Shown here in pieces: positions 10,578-22,200 of a stretch of DNA of 64,000 nucleotides. The position numbers were made by a program, and so were the translations under genes. Numbering within the stretch: position 1 is the stretch's first letter; each line of letters opens with the position of its first letter. A model generated the notes under the pieces. It was given only the letters and a program-made list of their open reading frames with translations, was not told the DNA's origin and searched no databases. Source of the DNA: Trifolium pratense (Eukaryota > Streptophyta > Magnoliopsida > Fabales > Fabaceae); contig NC_060059.1 of assembly GCF_020283565.1 (NCBI RefSeq), positions 29,275,838 to 29,339,837 on the forward strand. Reading direction: 5' to 3'.

Positions 10578-10909
10578 GTAAGAAAGTTCGTCCACATTTC
10601 CATTTTTAATTTTCTTTCCTTCCTCTCTCTTGTAAGTTGTAACACGCGCTACAATGTGATTCCACCGCCATTTACGGCGGAGACGTTTGAGTCGCAGCAG
10701 ATTATAGCTCCACTCTGCACCACCATTGGGCGTGTTGTTTTGAGAACAAGTTGTTATGATTACTCGTCAGTCAAATGATGAGTTGTTGTATTGTTTATTT
10801 GTTGCGCATTAAGTGTTTGACAGAAATACTGAGACAAGCTACATAGTTTGCTTCCACTGTGATGTGCTTGAATTGATGATTTCATCTAATGTTCATCATT
10901 GTTAACTAA

Positions 10910-11124
10910 GGATGCGTTTGGATTGACTTATTTGAGCTTATTTACGGGCATAAATACTCGTGACACTCTTTGGGAGAATTTTTAAAAACAGCTCATGACA
11001 TGTTCAGTTGTTTTCAGCTTATGAAAATAACTTATAGCTGAGACAAAAATGGTTTCACTTTATTTTCTCTTTGTTATGGAAAATAGAAATAGCTGCAAAT
11101 TAAGTTGATTATCCAAACAGGGCC
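10910..11124. mobile_element. Tourist-like MITE, copy 2
   Basis: This 215-bp element starts gatgcgtttgg and ends ccaaacagggcc. It is flanked by TAA at 10907-10909 and 11125-11127, the 3-bp TWA duplication typical of PIF/Harbinger MITEs. It lies in the presumed 5'UTR intron of the uL24 gene. Confidence 0.65.
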
Positions 11125-11756
11125 TAATTGATTCAACTAGAGTACATGTTTGTGTTTGATGTAGCAACCATGCTTTCATACCATCATGGAATTCAATTCC
11201 TGAACTCTTTTCGGATACTGAATGCTTGTATTTTTTTAACTGCAAATGTTGATATTATGTTGGGGGTAGTAATCAAAGCCTTTACCTCTTTATCTCTCCA
11301 CTCCTTAACTGACCCGCTCAACTAGACTACATGTAGTGTTGTGTTAGTAATTTTCAATAACAATAAAATTTGAAATAATTTAACCTAAAGTTCTTAATAG
11401 GTAAAGGTCTAATTTATTTAAGAAAAAACACCAATGCAATGTAGAATGGGGTTGTTGATGCGTAATTGACAAAATTTGATTGGAATCAAATTTTTTTTAT
11501 AATGGGTTGAGAAATTTTGGTCAGGGAAGAATGAAAAGTTATAATTGATAGTCATTGTGTCCACAAAAGAATTCAATTTGCTAGCTTCTCACATGGTTAT
11601 TTGATCCTTCATGTGTGGGTGATGCACTACTAATTATTCCCACGAGTCAAGTCTTTTCTTGCCTCCTGTATTTGTTTATCTGATATATTTTTTGGTCAAA
11701 AGTTCTGATTAATTATATTTAATTGATGTGATTTTGGAGAGTAAGGCTATCGTGAA

Positions 11757-14244
11757 ATGGGTTGGAAAGCAGCTGAGAAACTTATTAGGCATTGGAAAGT
11801 TATCAGAGGGGACAATGTAAGCCATTCCAATACTCAATCTATAATTTGTCTATACTCTTTCCTCCTCTCATACATGTATTCATTCATTTGTAACAGGTTA
11901 TGATAATAAGGGGCAAAGATAAGGGTGAAACTGGAGTAATTAAGCGTGTTGTTCGCTCTCAGAATCGTGTCATTGTTGAGGGCAAAAATCTGGTCAGAGA
12001 CTAAAACCTGACACATCATTACAACTTGCTCCTTTTTTTCCAAATCAATCATTTAATATTTCATAACTTTGTGTTTCCAATTCCATTAAAAATGTGTTGC
12101 ATCATCATAATCTTAATTATTGGCCGCAATGAGCCAAGGTTGTCAAATAGCGGCTATAGAGTGCTGCAGCGTAGCGGAAGCTTGATAAACTGTTATTGTG
12201 TTGTGACACATGATTTATTGCAAAGTATTCTCAAATAGCAGTTATAGCACTGTATTGTAGTGGAATTTTTTTGACACATAATGTAGTGGAATTTTAACAA
12301 CCTGCTATTCCGCGATTTGCAATTGACAACTTTGGTTTCCAATTCCTTTAACGATGTGTCTGTCTTGCGCCAGAATCTTAATTAATGGCCACATTGAGAA
12401 TGTGATTGTGTAATCACACACTAATTCCTTTTGACTTCCTCTTTACAGGTAAAGAAGCATATCAAGCAAGGACAAGGCCATGAAGGTGGTATCTTTACTG
12501 TCGAAGCTCCAATCCATGCCTCCAATGTGCAAGTTATTGATCCAGTAACAGGGTATGTATTGTTCCCAAATTGAATCTTTAGAGGTGGGGGATAGATAAT
12601 AACATATATCAAAGGTAACTGTTACTTATGCAGGAGGCCTTGCAAGGTTGGAACTAAGTATCTTGAAGATGGTACCAAAGTCAGAGTGTCCAGGGGAATA
12701 GGAGCGTCTGGGTCCATTATTCCTCGTCCCGAGATCTTAAAGATAAGAACTACACCAAGACCTTCTGTCGGTAAGTATCTGAAAAACTTACCTTATTTCT
12801 TTCTTTTAAAGTTGTTCCGAAGAAACTTCTAGGGCCTATTGAGAATTGACAGCGCGAAACTGACAATGAACTTGAATTGTCGTGTGAAATGTGTGTACAA
12901 CAAGCCAACAATGTGGCACTAGCATATATAAACCATAAGAGCAAAATTATCAATTAATCTCAAACGTATTTTATGGTTGTATCTAACTTCGTAGATGACA
13001 CATTTAATAAAAAAAACTATAGTGATATTTTATTTATCTCATATAATTCTAATATGTGGTTTTCCTCTTCTTCTCCTGGTGTTTCTTGACACATTTGGTT
13101 AACCATAACCTTGTTGTCATGCCTACCATTGAAGAAACAGAGCTGCCTTACACCTTATAGACATTGATTAAAGTGACTCCTTTTGTTCGATTGCATAATT
13201 TTAGTTAATTGGTTAGCACAACACAAACGAAGGCCTTTTGAAAATTAGGGTGGAGGTAGATTATAGCCTAGCTTGGATTAGCTTCTAGCTTATGAGACTT
13301 GATTAAAATGAGTTTATGGTTTTTCACTTGGTGGAAAGTACTTATAAAGTTATAGATGTTTATGGAGAAGCTAATCGAGAGAGGTTCTAAAAAAACTTAT
13401 ATGAGAAGCTAATTGTAGAAACTAATTTTAACTTATATGAGAAGCTGTTGTTTGTAAAGCACATAGTTAGCAAGAGATTCTTCTAATATTTTTACCTGAT
13501 AACGACTTTTGAAGACGTTTCTCCAACGGACTTAAAATGTTGAAGAGTGTTGATGTTGATCCTAAAAGGTGTATGATTCATGAAGTGCCTTTACATTGTC
13601 TCATAAACCTTTTGCTTGTAGGAAATCTTTTGCCCCCCCCCCCCTGTTTTGACAAATGCATAATATGCACTGCATATTGAGAAACTGAAGTAGAAAGCTG
13701 AACAACGAATACAATACATGTGCGTATAGTATGATTCAACACACAGGGATACTGTACGACAAATTTACCGCATAGAAATTAGTATGAAATTAATATGGCC
13801 ATGAGTCATTGTAGACGTAAAATGCTTTGATTTATTTAACTATTTTGGTATTACCTTATGTATTGGTGGTACAAAATTGTAAAAATGCAGCTAGCAATTC
13901 ACCAAAGCTTCCAACATGTTTATTATTTTGAAGTATTGTGCTTTCATGTTTATTATTAACTTGAGTAATTTGAATCGATGGATTTAAGTTGTGTATTGAG
14001 TTGAGTCAGAATCTAGGTTCAGTGCTGAGGTAATTAATGTAAACTCATTCGCTTGTTCCAGCGTCAATCTATTTGGCTATTTTTTCTGATGTTTTAACTT
14101 GTAAATATGCAAAATTTGCCGAGTATCTTGCACTTATCCTGTTTGTTATTCATTTTGACAGCTGGTCCCAAAGATACTCCAATGGAACTTGTGTATGAGA
14201 AGACTTACGATGCTAAATCAGGAAAGGGCATGCCTGAACTTTAA
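11757..14244 (+). CDS. uL24-type KOW-domain ribosomal protein (probably mitochondrial)
   Basis: Five exons join to a 159-residue protein: 11757-11816, 11897-11992, 12449-12552, 12634-12770 and 14162-14244. All junctions are GT-AG, lengths sum to 480 nt, and the frame is kept throughout. The protein starts [19 protein letters not shown], followed by a KOW motif ([18 protein letters not shown], about residues 21-38) and conserved [13 protein letters not shown] and [10 protein letters not shown] segments. This is the uL24 family, which binds 23S-type rRNA near the exit of the large subunit. The length and sequence resemble the short KOW-domain L24 proteins of plants that I associate with mitochondria; I see no long plastid transit peptide. 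Introns 1-4 are 80, 456, 81 and 1391 bp; intron 2 holds a MITE. The gene appears intact. Confidence 0.9.
12134..12335. mobile_element. hAT-like MITE in intron 2 of the uL24 gene
   Basis: The ends ccaaggttgtcaaat and attgacaactttgg are inverted, and the interior has tagcggctatag-type blocks common in plant hAT-like MITEs. It is flanked not by a short TSD but by a direct repeat of about 65 bp of intron sequence (12071-12133 and 12335-12400, both starting gtttccaattcc). Confidence 0.55.
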
Positions 14245-14722
14245 GTAAGGAGATAGATTTATTAGGTACCTTGTCCAATTAGATATTTGCCATCTCAATG
14301 AGCATGGTATGATATGAATTTTGTTGCATCATGTTCGGTTAAATAAATCGCGTTCAGATTTATGTGGGAATTAAATACCAATCACTTGTTTTACTTAGTA
14401 GCTAGCAAAAATTTGTTATTTTTTGTTTCTAATTAGTTGATTCTAGCTTACTGGTACTAGTGATTGTTATTTCACGCTTTGAACTTGTAAATTATTAAAA
14501 TGAGTAAGATAAACTCGTTTGATTGTGCTTATTCTTTCTAACAACTTTTTTTGGCTCTAGTGAGACGTAGAGTATCTCTCACTAGAATTCAAACCTTGAA
14601 CATATGTCTAAAGGGTGCAAGCTTAGCCTTTTGTGATTTAATTAACTGAGTTCTTCCATTTTTCCCTGATTTAGCTCATTTATAATTTAACATTTTTATT
14701 CACAATTTTCATAATCTTTTTG
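14245..14722. other. 3' region of the uL24 gene, no other gene
   Basis: This holds 3'UTR and intergenic AT-rich sequence. No coding frame or repeat structure is supported. Confidence 0.5.
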
Positions 14723-16291
14723 AATAAAGAGGCAAAATCATCCTCAAATTTGTACCTATTAATCAATTTTGTCCTTAGATTTTTCAAAATAGATAAAATA
14801 CCTCTCAATTTGTGTAAGTATCAAGTAAGTTCCTCAGTCAACCTAGGCTGTTAGGAGCACTGACGTTCGACGATAACTGATGACTTGTCAATCCATGTCA
14901 ACTTCTACATTTGCAGGGACGAATGTGATCGATTTTGTAATGGTAGTCAATATTTGTTAATATTCATGTCTGTTGAATCTTTGCAATGACTCTATTGTTT
15001 TCTTTCCCAATTTAAACCCTAATTTCAAATTCTATTAACAATTTGAAATCCCTAATTTCTATTTTTGAAATTTCTTCAAGCTCGAATAGAGATGCTGGGT
15101 GGTGGTTCTGTATATCATAATTGCAGAGGTAGAAGGTGAATTTTTGTTATGCAAAATCAATCCGTTGCATCCATGTGTTAACATAATTAATATCAATTTA
15201 GGGCTCGTTTGGATTAGCTTATTTTTTATCTTATGCAAACAGGTTATGCAATTTTTATGTATTATTATAAGTTTGTCAAGGTAGTTTATGATAAAATAGC
15301 TTATAAAAATACAATTTTCACTAGTGTGAACTTATAAAATAGCATAAAACCAAATTTATATTGTATAAGCTATTTGTATAAACTCAAAAATAAGTTAATC
15401 CAAACGGACCCTTAATCTTTATTTCAATGCTATTGGTATCAAAATAGTCGTTGAAACAAACTTTAGACTATAAACAATATTTTTTTGTAAAATATATCAA
15501 ATTCATCCTTGTGTTACTAAATCGATCCCTAAAGTTTTACACTTAAAATCAAATTGATCCATGTAATCATGTATTATCAAATCAATCCTTGGGGATGATA
15601 TGGATAAAGTAATGGTACACTAAATAAATGGAACAAACACAGAGTTTCAGATTTTCATCTCACTTTAAACTTCCTCCATAAAGCAGGATCGAAGTGATGA
15701 CTTGCATCTATCTTATCTTATTAAGTTCATAAAAAAGTCAACATGTTACAAAAAAGACGACAACAAGAATATCCTAATTGAAGCGATGACTTCATCTATC
15801 TATCTTGTAAAGTTCATAAAAACGTCAACATGTTACAAAAAAGACAACAACAACAACAACGCAATAACCTAATAAGTAATAACAGTTAAAATAGCTGGTT
15901 AAATCAAGATCCATATAAGTGATGAAGATAATGAATAACAAAAACATAGAATGGCAGAATATGATGAACGAGAAGAATGAAATCACAAAATATGCTTTAC
16001 CTCAATGCAGTAAAACGACAATGACGAGTGAAGACAACGATGATGACGTTAAAAGGAGAAAAACTAAAAGATTTTCACTTTTAACTTGATCAAATGGGTC
16101 ATTGATTACGTGACACTAACGTGGACATGCCACCTCCTCCCTTTCCAACACACGCCAACACTCATGACAATAAAAGATGACATAGTAACTTATTTGTTTG
16201 ACGTCGATCAAATTGAGGGTTTTTAACTATTCTAAAAAGTTGGACAAAATTAATTAATGTGTACAAATTTGAGGACGATTTTTCTTATTAA
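14723..16291. mobile_element. 1.57-kb non-autonomous element with long inverted termini
   Basis: Left arm 14723-14812 and right arm 16208-16291 are inverted copies of each other, sharing cctcaaatttgtac, ttaat-aattttgtcc and ctcaatttg with scattered mismatches. The interior has no transposase and contains a Tourist-like MITE at 15201-15411. Long divergent TIRs suggest an old Mutator-like or foldback element. I could not identify a clean target duplication, so the borders are approximate. Confidence 0.55.
15201..15411 (-). mobile_element. Tourist-like MITE, copy 3
   Basis: This 211-bp element is flanked by TTA (15198-15200 and 15412-15414). Its reverse complement matches 3101-3311 over the full length, including gcttatacaatataaatt and aaactaccttgacaaacttata. 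It is nested inside the larger inverted-repeat element at 14723-16291, so it is the younger of the two. Confidence 0.75.
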
Positions 16292-17880
16292 CAAGTGCAA
16301 TTAAGCATACTAACTTAAGTCCTAATTTTTTTTTGGTACATACTTAAGTCCTAATTAATTCAATTGGTAAATGCATAAATAGAATATTTATGTGTTCCGA
16401 GTTCGAACTCGAGATCTCCAATTTGTATCTATGAATTTCTTGTGATATTTACCTTTTCGTCTATAAAAAAATATATTATATGATATCACTTCAAGAAACA
16501 TGTTGATTAGCCATGGTTATTTAGCGATGACATTTTACCCGCGGCTATAATTTCCAATTTGCCATGGTTAAGTTGTGGCTAAGTAATAATCCCAATTTAA
16601 GTTTCCCTCTGCGAAAATAATCTCCCCGCCTAATTGTTTTCACAATCCCTTTATTTTTGTTTTATCAGTTTCCCTCCTTTATTATATTATTATTATTATT
16701 ATTATTCTTACTTTCATTTTTCTCAAACTTCGATATCTCTCTCTCTCTGTCTCTCACTTTCATTTTCCCCAAACTTCAATCTCTCTCTCTCTCCATGTAA
16801 AGATGAAACCCTAAACTTCCACCGCACTACCTCCCCTTCTGTCGCACTACTCCCCTTTCTTCCACCGTGTAAAGATGAAACTCTAAACTTCCACCACGCT
16901 ACTTCCTCTTCTGTCTCACTACTCCCCTTTCTTCCACCGTTCGTGTGTTCTCTGGTTAGAACCTTAAACTTCTCCTTATCTAGAGTTTAGTTTTTTCCTT
17001 TAATAAATTTTAAAGAATCGAAGTTTTGAATATGATTCAAACATTTGAAAATTGAATTATGTAATGTTCTCCATCAAATTTATTGTTCCCTTTGGAATAT
17101 AAATGACCAAAATCTCGTTGGATTCATAATCGATATGATTCGGAGCATGTAGATCTGTGTCATTTGCTAGATTTATTTTTTAACAAAAAAATTTCAAGCC
17201 AATTTTTTTCTTGGCCAAAACGCTTTAATGTGTAAAATACTTTCCTCTTTCTATTAAACAAAAAGGAAGACGTCAAATGCAATGTAAATCGAGTTGTTGA
17301 GTTTGATATAAAAAATAATTTTGTTCATTTTCCAACACGAGTAAATCGTCAAATTCGTCCTTAATTTTATGGGGGGCTTTCAAATAGATTCAAAATATGT
17401 TATTTTAAGATAAGTCTAAATCACAAATATTTTCTTATCACAAATATATTTAATTTTTTTTTTTGAACAAGACACAAATATATTTAATTGATTTACATTA
17501 TTAATCACAAATATCCTAATCATATATTTTAAATATAAATTTAAAATAAATTTAAATTTAAAATCTTTAAAAAATATTTAAATATATTAATCTCAACATC
17601 TCTTGAACTGAATTTGTTTTGTATATTTAATCTGAGATTCGAGTTAAAATCATTTTATTTATGTCTTTCCCATTAACACATCTTCACGTGTTACATAAAA
17701 TATATCTCATATAACTCCCATCATACTAACACAAAAAGTAATAATTTTTTGGCCGACTTTTGGAGATATTTTAATTTTACAATATTTTTTTGTTAAAATT
17801 TTACAAACTAAAATGGTTTCCTCTTTCTATACAAAAATAAAATAATAAAAAATAAATACTGAAAATTGCAAAAAGAATTC
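16292..17880. other. Intergenic with transposon remnants and a 72-bp tandem duplication
   Basis: A SINE-like segment with a B-box-like gagttcgaactc lies near 16400. A sequence like a CACTA terminus (cacttcaagaaacatg) is at about 16487. Bases 16797-16940 are two tandem copies of a 72-bp pyrimidine-rich unit beginning gtaaagatgaaa. Bases 17000-17880 are AT-rich with nothing recognisable. Confidence 0.45.
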
Positions 17881-18104
17881 AGGTGAAATTCGTTTTCGCC
17901 GCCCACTGTGTGGTGCTGTTCTTTATTATCTTCTTCTGGTTTCCAAACACAAACCGCAAAAAACAACCCGACCCGACACAACCCGACCCGAATTCACATT
18001 TTCTTCAATCGGAACAGATCGAACCCAATAACCGCACTAATAAATTCTCATCCCTCTTCCACCTTTCTCTCTCTTTCTCAGTTTTCAATCTCGCTACTAA
18101 TCAG
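17881..18104 (+). other. Probable 5'UTR exon of the RING gene
   Basis: A pyrimidine-rich, GC-richer segment ends at a good donor (cag/gtatta, 18105). The next acceptor in front of the ATG exon is gaaaacag at 19287-19294. The two would be separated by a roughly 1.2-kb 5'UTR intron. The exon start is not defined. Confidence 0.4.
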
Positions 18105-19297
18105 GTATTATTCTATTTCGAATTTCAAGTTTTTTCCAATTTTGCTTTGGAAATGCGTTGCAACGGTTGTTTTTCAATTTAATCATAATTTCTTTTGCAT
18201 ATGTTCTTTCTGGAATTCAGCATTTCTATTGTGTAGTTTCATTTTATCTTTTCTGTTATCATTTTCATTAGGATTCAGATTTATTCATTTTTTTTAATCT
18301 GAAATTGTTTGATTGATTTTGCTCTGTTTGTTTCAATTCTTCATGCATTTCTTTAAAGTTTCGGTTTTTTTAATTTAATTTTTTGTATGATTTTGTGACA
18401 AGGTTGTGCCATGAAAAATCATGTTGCTGCAGTGAAGTAATTTATTTTTTTTTTTTACTATTTTATTTTAATGATTTTGTGATAAGGTTATGCCATGAAA
18501 AATTATCACACTGTGATTATTGAACTCATCATTTAGTGAAGTTAGATTAGTTTATACTGAATTTATGGGATTTCATTTTTTCTTTATGAAAAATGGACCT
18601 TTCCTTCAACTTTTTGTTATAGATTAATAGGGTTTTAATTTGCAGTTGCGGCTATGTTAAGGCTGTTGTGAGCTCACAACGGTCAACATTGGCCTATGTG
18701 GTCTGCAATCACAGCCTTATGTAGTTGCAGTTGCCATATGCTTTAGATTATGTGGCCAGCCGGTGGCATATCTGTCATTTAAAACCTTGGATTAATTTTG
18801 GTGATATATGAAAATATGGATTTGGATACAGTACCCATGAAATGTCTGTTTTCTTCTTGATGTAAGCTAAAAACCAATTCCTGATGCTTTCTTACATTGT
18901 TCTGCTACTATGTCATTATGGAATTCTTTGTTTGATATTTTTGGAGAATGTTGGGTGTGGTGTGTGCTCCAGATGCTAGCAAAGTGCAGTTTGCTACCAT
19001 TGCCTTCAGATAAGATTAGGCAATTGAATTGGATTTTTCTTTATAGTGTTGAGGCATTGAATTGGATTGTTTTGCTACACTGATGTCTGTGTTGTATTCA
19101 TATTCTTCACTCTTGTTGTATACTACTTCACTTTGTCTTTTTGAATATCTCCTCTTAAATCGTTTTGGTTAAACTGCGGTTCGTATAACCTTCATGATAT
19201 TTTCTGTTGTATTCAATTCATTTTTCTGCTCAATATTGTAGAGTGAAGTGTTAATTTATTGTACATTCTTGATAGTTATATATAATGAAAACAGGAT

Positions 19298-22200
19298 ATG
19301 GAGGAGGATATGAAAATTGTTGATATTGTTGATGTTCCTGATACCCCAGATAGACCAAATGTTGGAAACCATGCTAAAAAAATTGTAGGTAATCCCGAGA
19401 AGAGGGGGAGGGATTTTCCTGTTGCTGGTGAAATAAGCAACTGCAGCAACTATATAATATTGTCTCCGGATAAATGTTACCCATCTCAGAATGCTCCCAT
19501 ATTTAGGAGAGCCCAAGCTGAGAAAGTTTATGGACTTGGGACATCACACTCTAATGGAGGTGAAAAGATGGAGAAAGGGAAAACTGTAAGCTCCAAGGTT
19601 CCTTCTAGGTCATCTCATCATGGGCATTTTCCTGTTTTTGATTTGACTGAAGAGAATGGGCAGTCCCAACAACCAAAACCAGCTTCCTCACATCGTGGAT
19701 CGAGAGATAACACAATTGAAGACAAGAAAGAAGTGAAAGCAAGTATTGGGAATTCTTCGTTACCCTTAATCACTGGTTCTTCGAATACATCCAGAAATGC
19801 AGTCACTGGAAAGTATAAATCAGATAACAAAATACTAATTCCTAATATATTTATGGACCGTGGCAAGAGCATTGCTCTGTCAAATGATTCGCAATCTCAA
19901 CCGAAAGTTGAAAATCAACTTCCTTTGCCTCCTCGTCCTTCCACTGCAACTAGAGGTAGAGGGCACAAGAGATTGGTACGGAATGGGTGCATTTCGCCAC
20001 ATAATATTGCAACAAGGGCAAAACAATCAGCTGAACAGAGCAGCCCTCAAACCAATGATGTAGAACAGACCTGTGCTGGGCATTCAGTTTCTAGCAATAC
20101 AATGTCTCCAATTAGTGTTGATGATATTGTTGCTGAAGAGAGAGGTGGTGGTAGAGTGAAAGGAAAGGGAGTGCTTATTCATCCTTCACATGGAGCTAGT
20201 GCTAGAACTATTCACACTGATAGCAGGTAATCTGTCTGTGTGTCAGATTGAATTATTTCTCAGTGGCTGACCTGGGGGTCTATCACCTTTTCGAGCAAAT
20301 TTGGCTTCCCTGCATCAGCCTAGTGAACATAATAATGCATTTCATCTAACAATTTGGAAAGACAAAACTATCCAGTTTGCAATTTTTTTTTAAAAAAAAT
20401 TGGGGTTGTTTCCTCATTTATTTTCTTTTGTTATTTGTTGCCTGCATCAACTTCTATGATTTCACTGTTGAAATATGCTTTCCTTTCAACAATGGAGACA
20501 AGAAGTTATTCAGATAAATGGATATGATTTCAACCTTTGAAGTCACACCTGAAAATGAAGTGACTGAGAAAAATAACTAGACTGTCAAGCCAAAGAAAAA
20601 TCTTTCATTACGTTATGGTGATTCTTGTGTAGAGTTGTTCCTTAATTTTTTTTTTTGAACTATCTCATTTTTTGTATAAGAGGAATGATGATGGGAAGCT
20701 TTCTTTGGTATAGACAGTTTGAAATATGATGCGGATCCTGTGGTTTTGCAATCTTGCTTCACAATTTGTCAACTATTTTACTAAACCAGGGCAGTGGCAC
20801 ATATTTTGTTGGAAGCAAGAATACTGGCAGTCATCCTGTGTGCATTGCAAACCTTTTTTTAATTTTTTTTTGGGGGGTGTGTGGGCTTTTTAAAATAATC
20901 ATGTTGTTTGTAGAATCATGTTTCTCTTTGGTTTCCTAAATGTTTAAATCAGTCTATCTCTTATTTCTGTTGACTACTTATGCTGAGATTAAAGGCATTT
21001 AATTTGATGCTTCTTTAGCAGCCCTGTGGTCAATTATGAAGAGGCCAGTGGCAGTAGTAATAAACCAATAAATTCAGTCGGAAACTGGGAGAGACAAAGT
21101 GGTTGGAGAACTACACATAATGATGTGAATGGGCATCATTCAAGGAGAAGTTTTAATGAAAAATTTATTCACAGACAGAATATGAACAGTATAGAAAGAA
21201 GGGACACTGGGAGCAGTCAAAATGGCAAGGATGTAGGTCAGTCAGCTGGACCTAGTACTATTGCTGACTCACTGACTAAAAGGCAAAGGAAACGGGAATC
21301 ATCTTCTAGAAATCCTAATGTAGCATCTCATAATTCTGAAACTATATTCGTCAATTCATCTGGGGAATCATCAAGTTCATCCCGAAGCCATGTCATGGAT
21401 CCTGATTTACTTGAGTATTTATCCAGATCAAGTTTCACCAACGGACTGAATGAAGGTTTAAATGACAATGACAACAATAGTTCGGTTGCTCGGGCAATGC
21501 AATTAGAAGCAGATGAGATGTTGGCACGTGAACTCCAAGAACAGATGTATAATGATGATTATTTTGATGACAGTTGGGTCAGTTATCTTCTTTTTCTTAA
21601 TTTTTATGTAAGTTGTCATTTAAGCCTTAAAGAGGGTATTTATTTACAATAACTTGTTTATGTATTGATTTGCTGCAGATTGATGAACATATAGCACGGG
21701 AGCTGCAGGATGAAGCGGATCTTCTGCACACGTCTACTGTTAATAATCAGATACCTCATCCTGTAACTAAGTCTCTGTCTCTCTTATTCTCTTATTTAAT
21801 TATATACCAGAGATCTCCTTTCTATATAAGCAACATTTCTTTTATGGGTTATACCAAATATTGTGTTAGTAAAATGACCCGTGCCTTTCCATTCTGTCTA
21901 TCATGATTTAGTCATTTTCTAAATATAGTATTTTAAAAGACTCAAATGTGGAATTTAAAGTAGGGAGTGCCAAGGCACTCGAAGCTGCACACTACTTAAC
22001 CTGGTAACTATATTTTTTTTTTTTGCTTTAACTTTATGTTCCTCTGAAGGTGATCTGTAAGGAAGTAATGACTTCTATTTCTTACTTAGCTTAACTTTAT
22101 ATTTAACTTTAAACGATCTGTAATGAGTATGGTTTGATGTTATTTGTGTTCATATCATTGATAGGTTGCATGAAAAATATCAGTAACTAACCAGAACTCA

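Noticed and set aside
17883..18297. Two overlapping frames (99 and 129 codons)
   Set aside because: They lie in the presumed 5'UTR exon and intron of the RING gene, with no domain; composition explains them.
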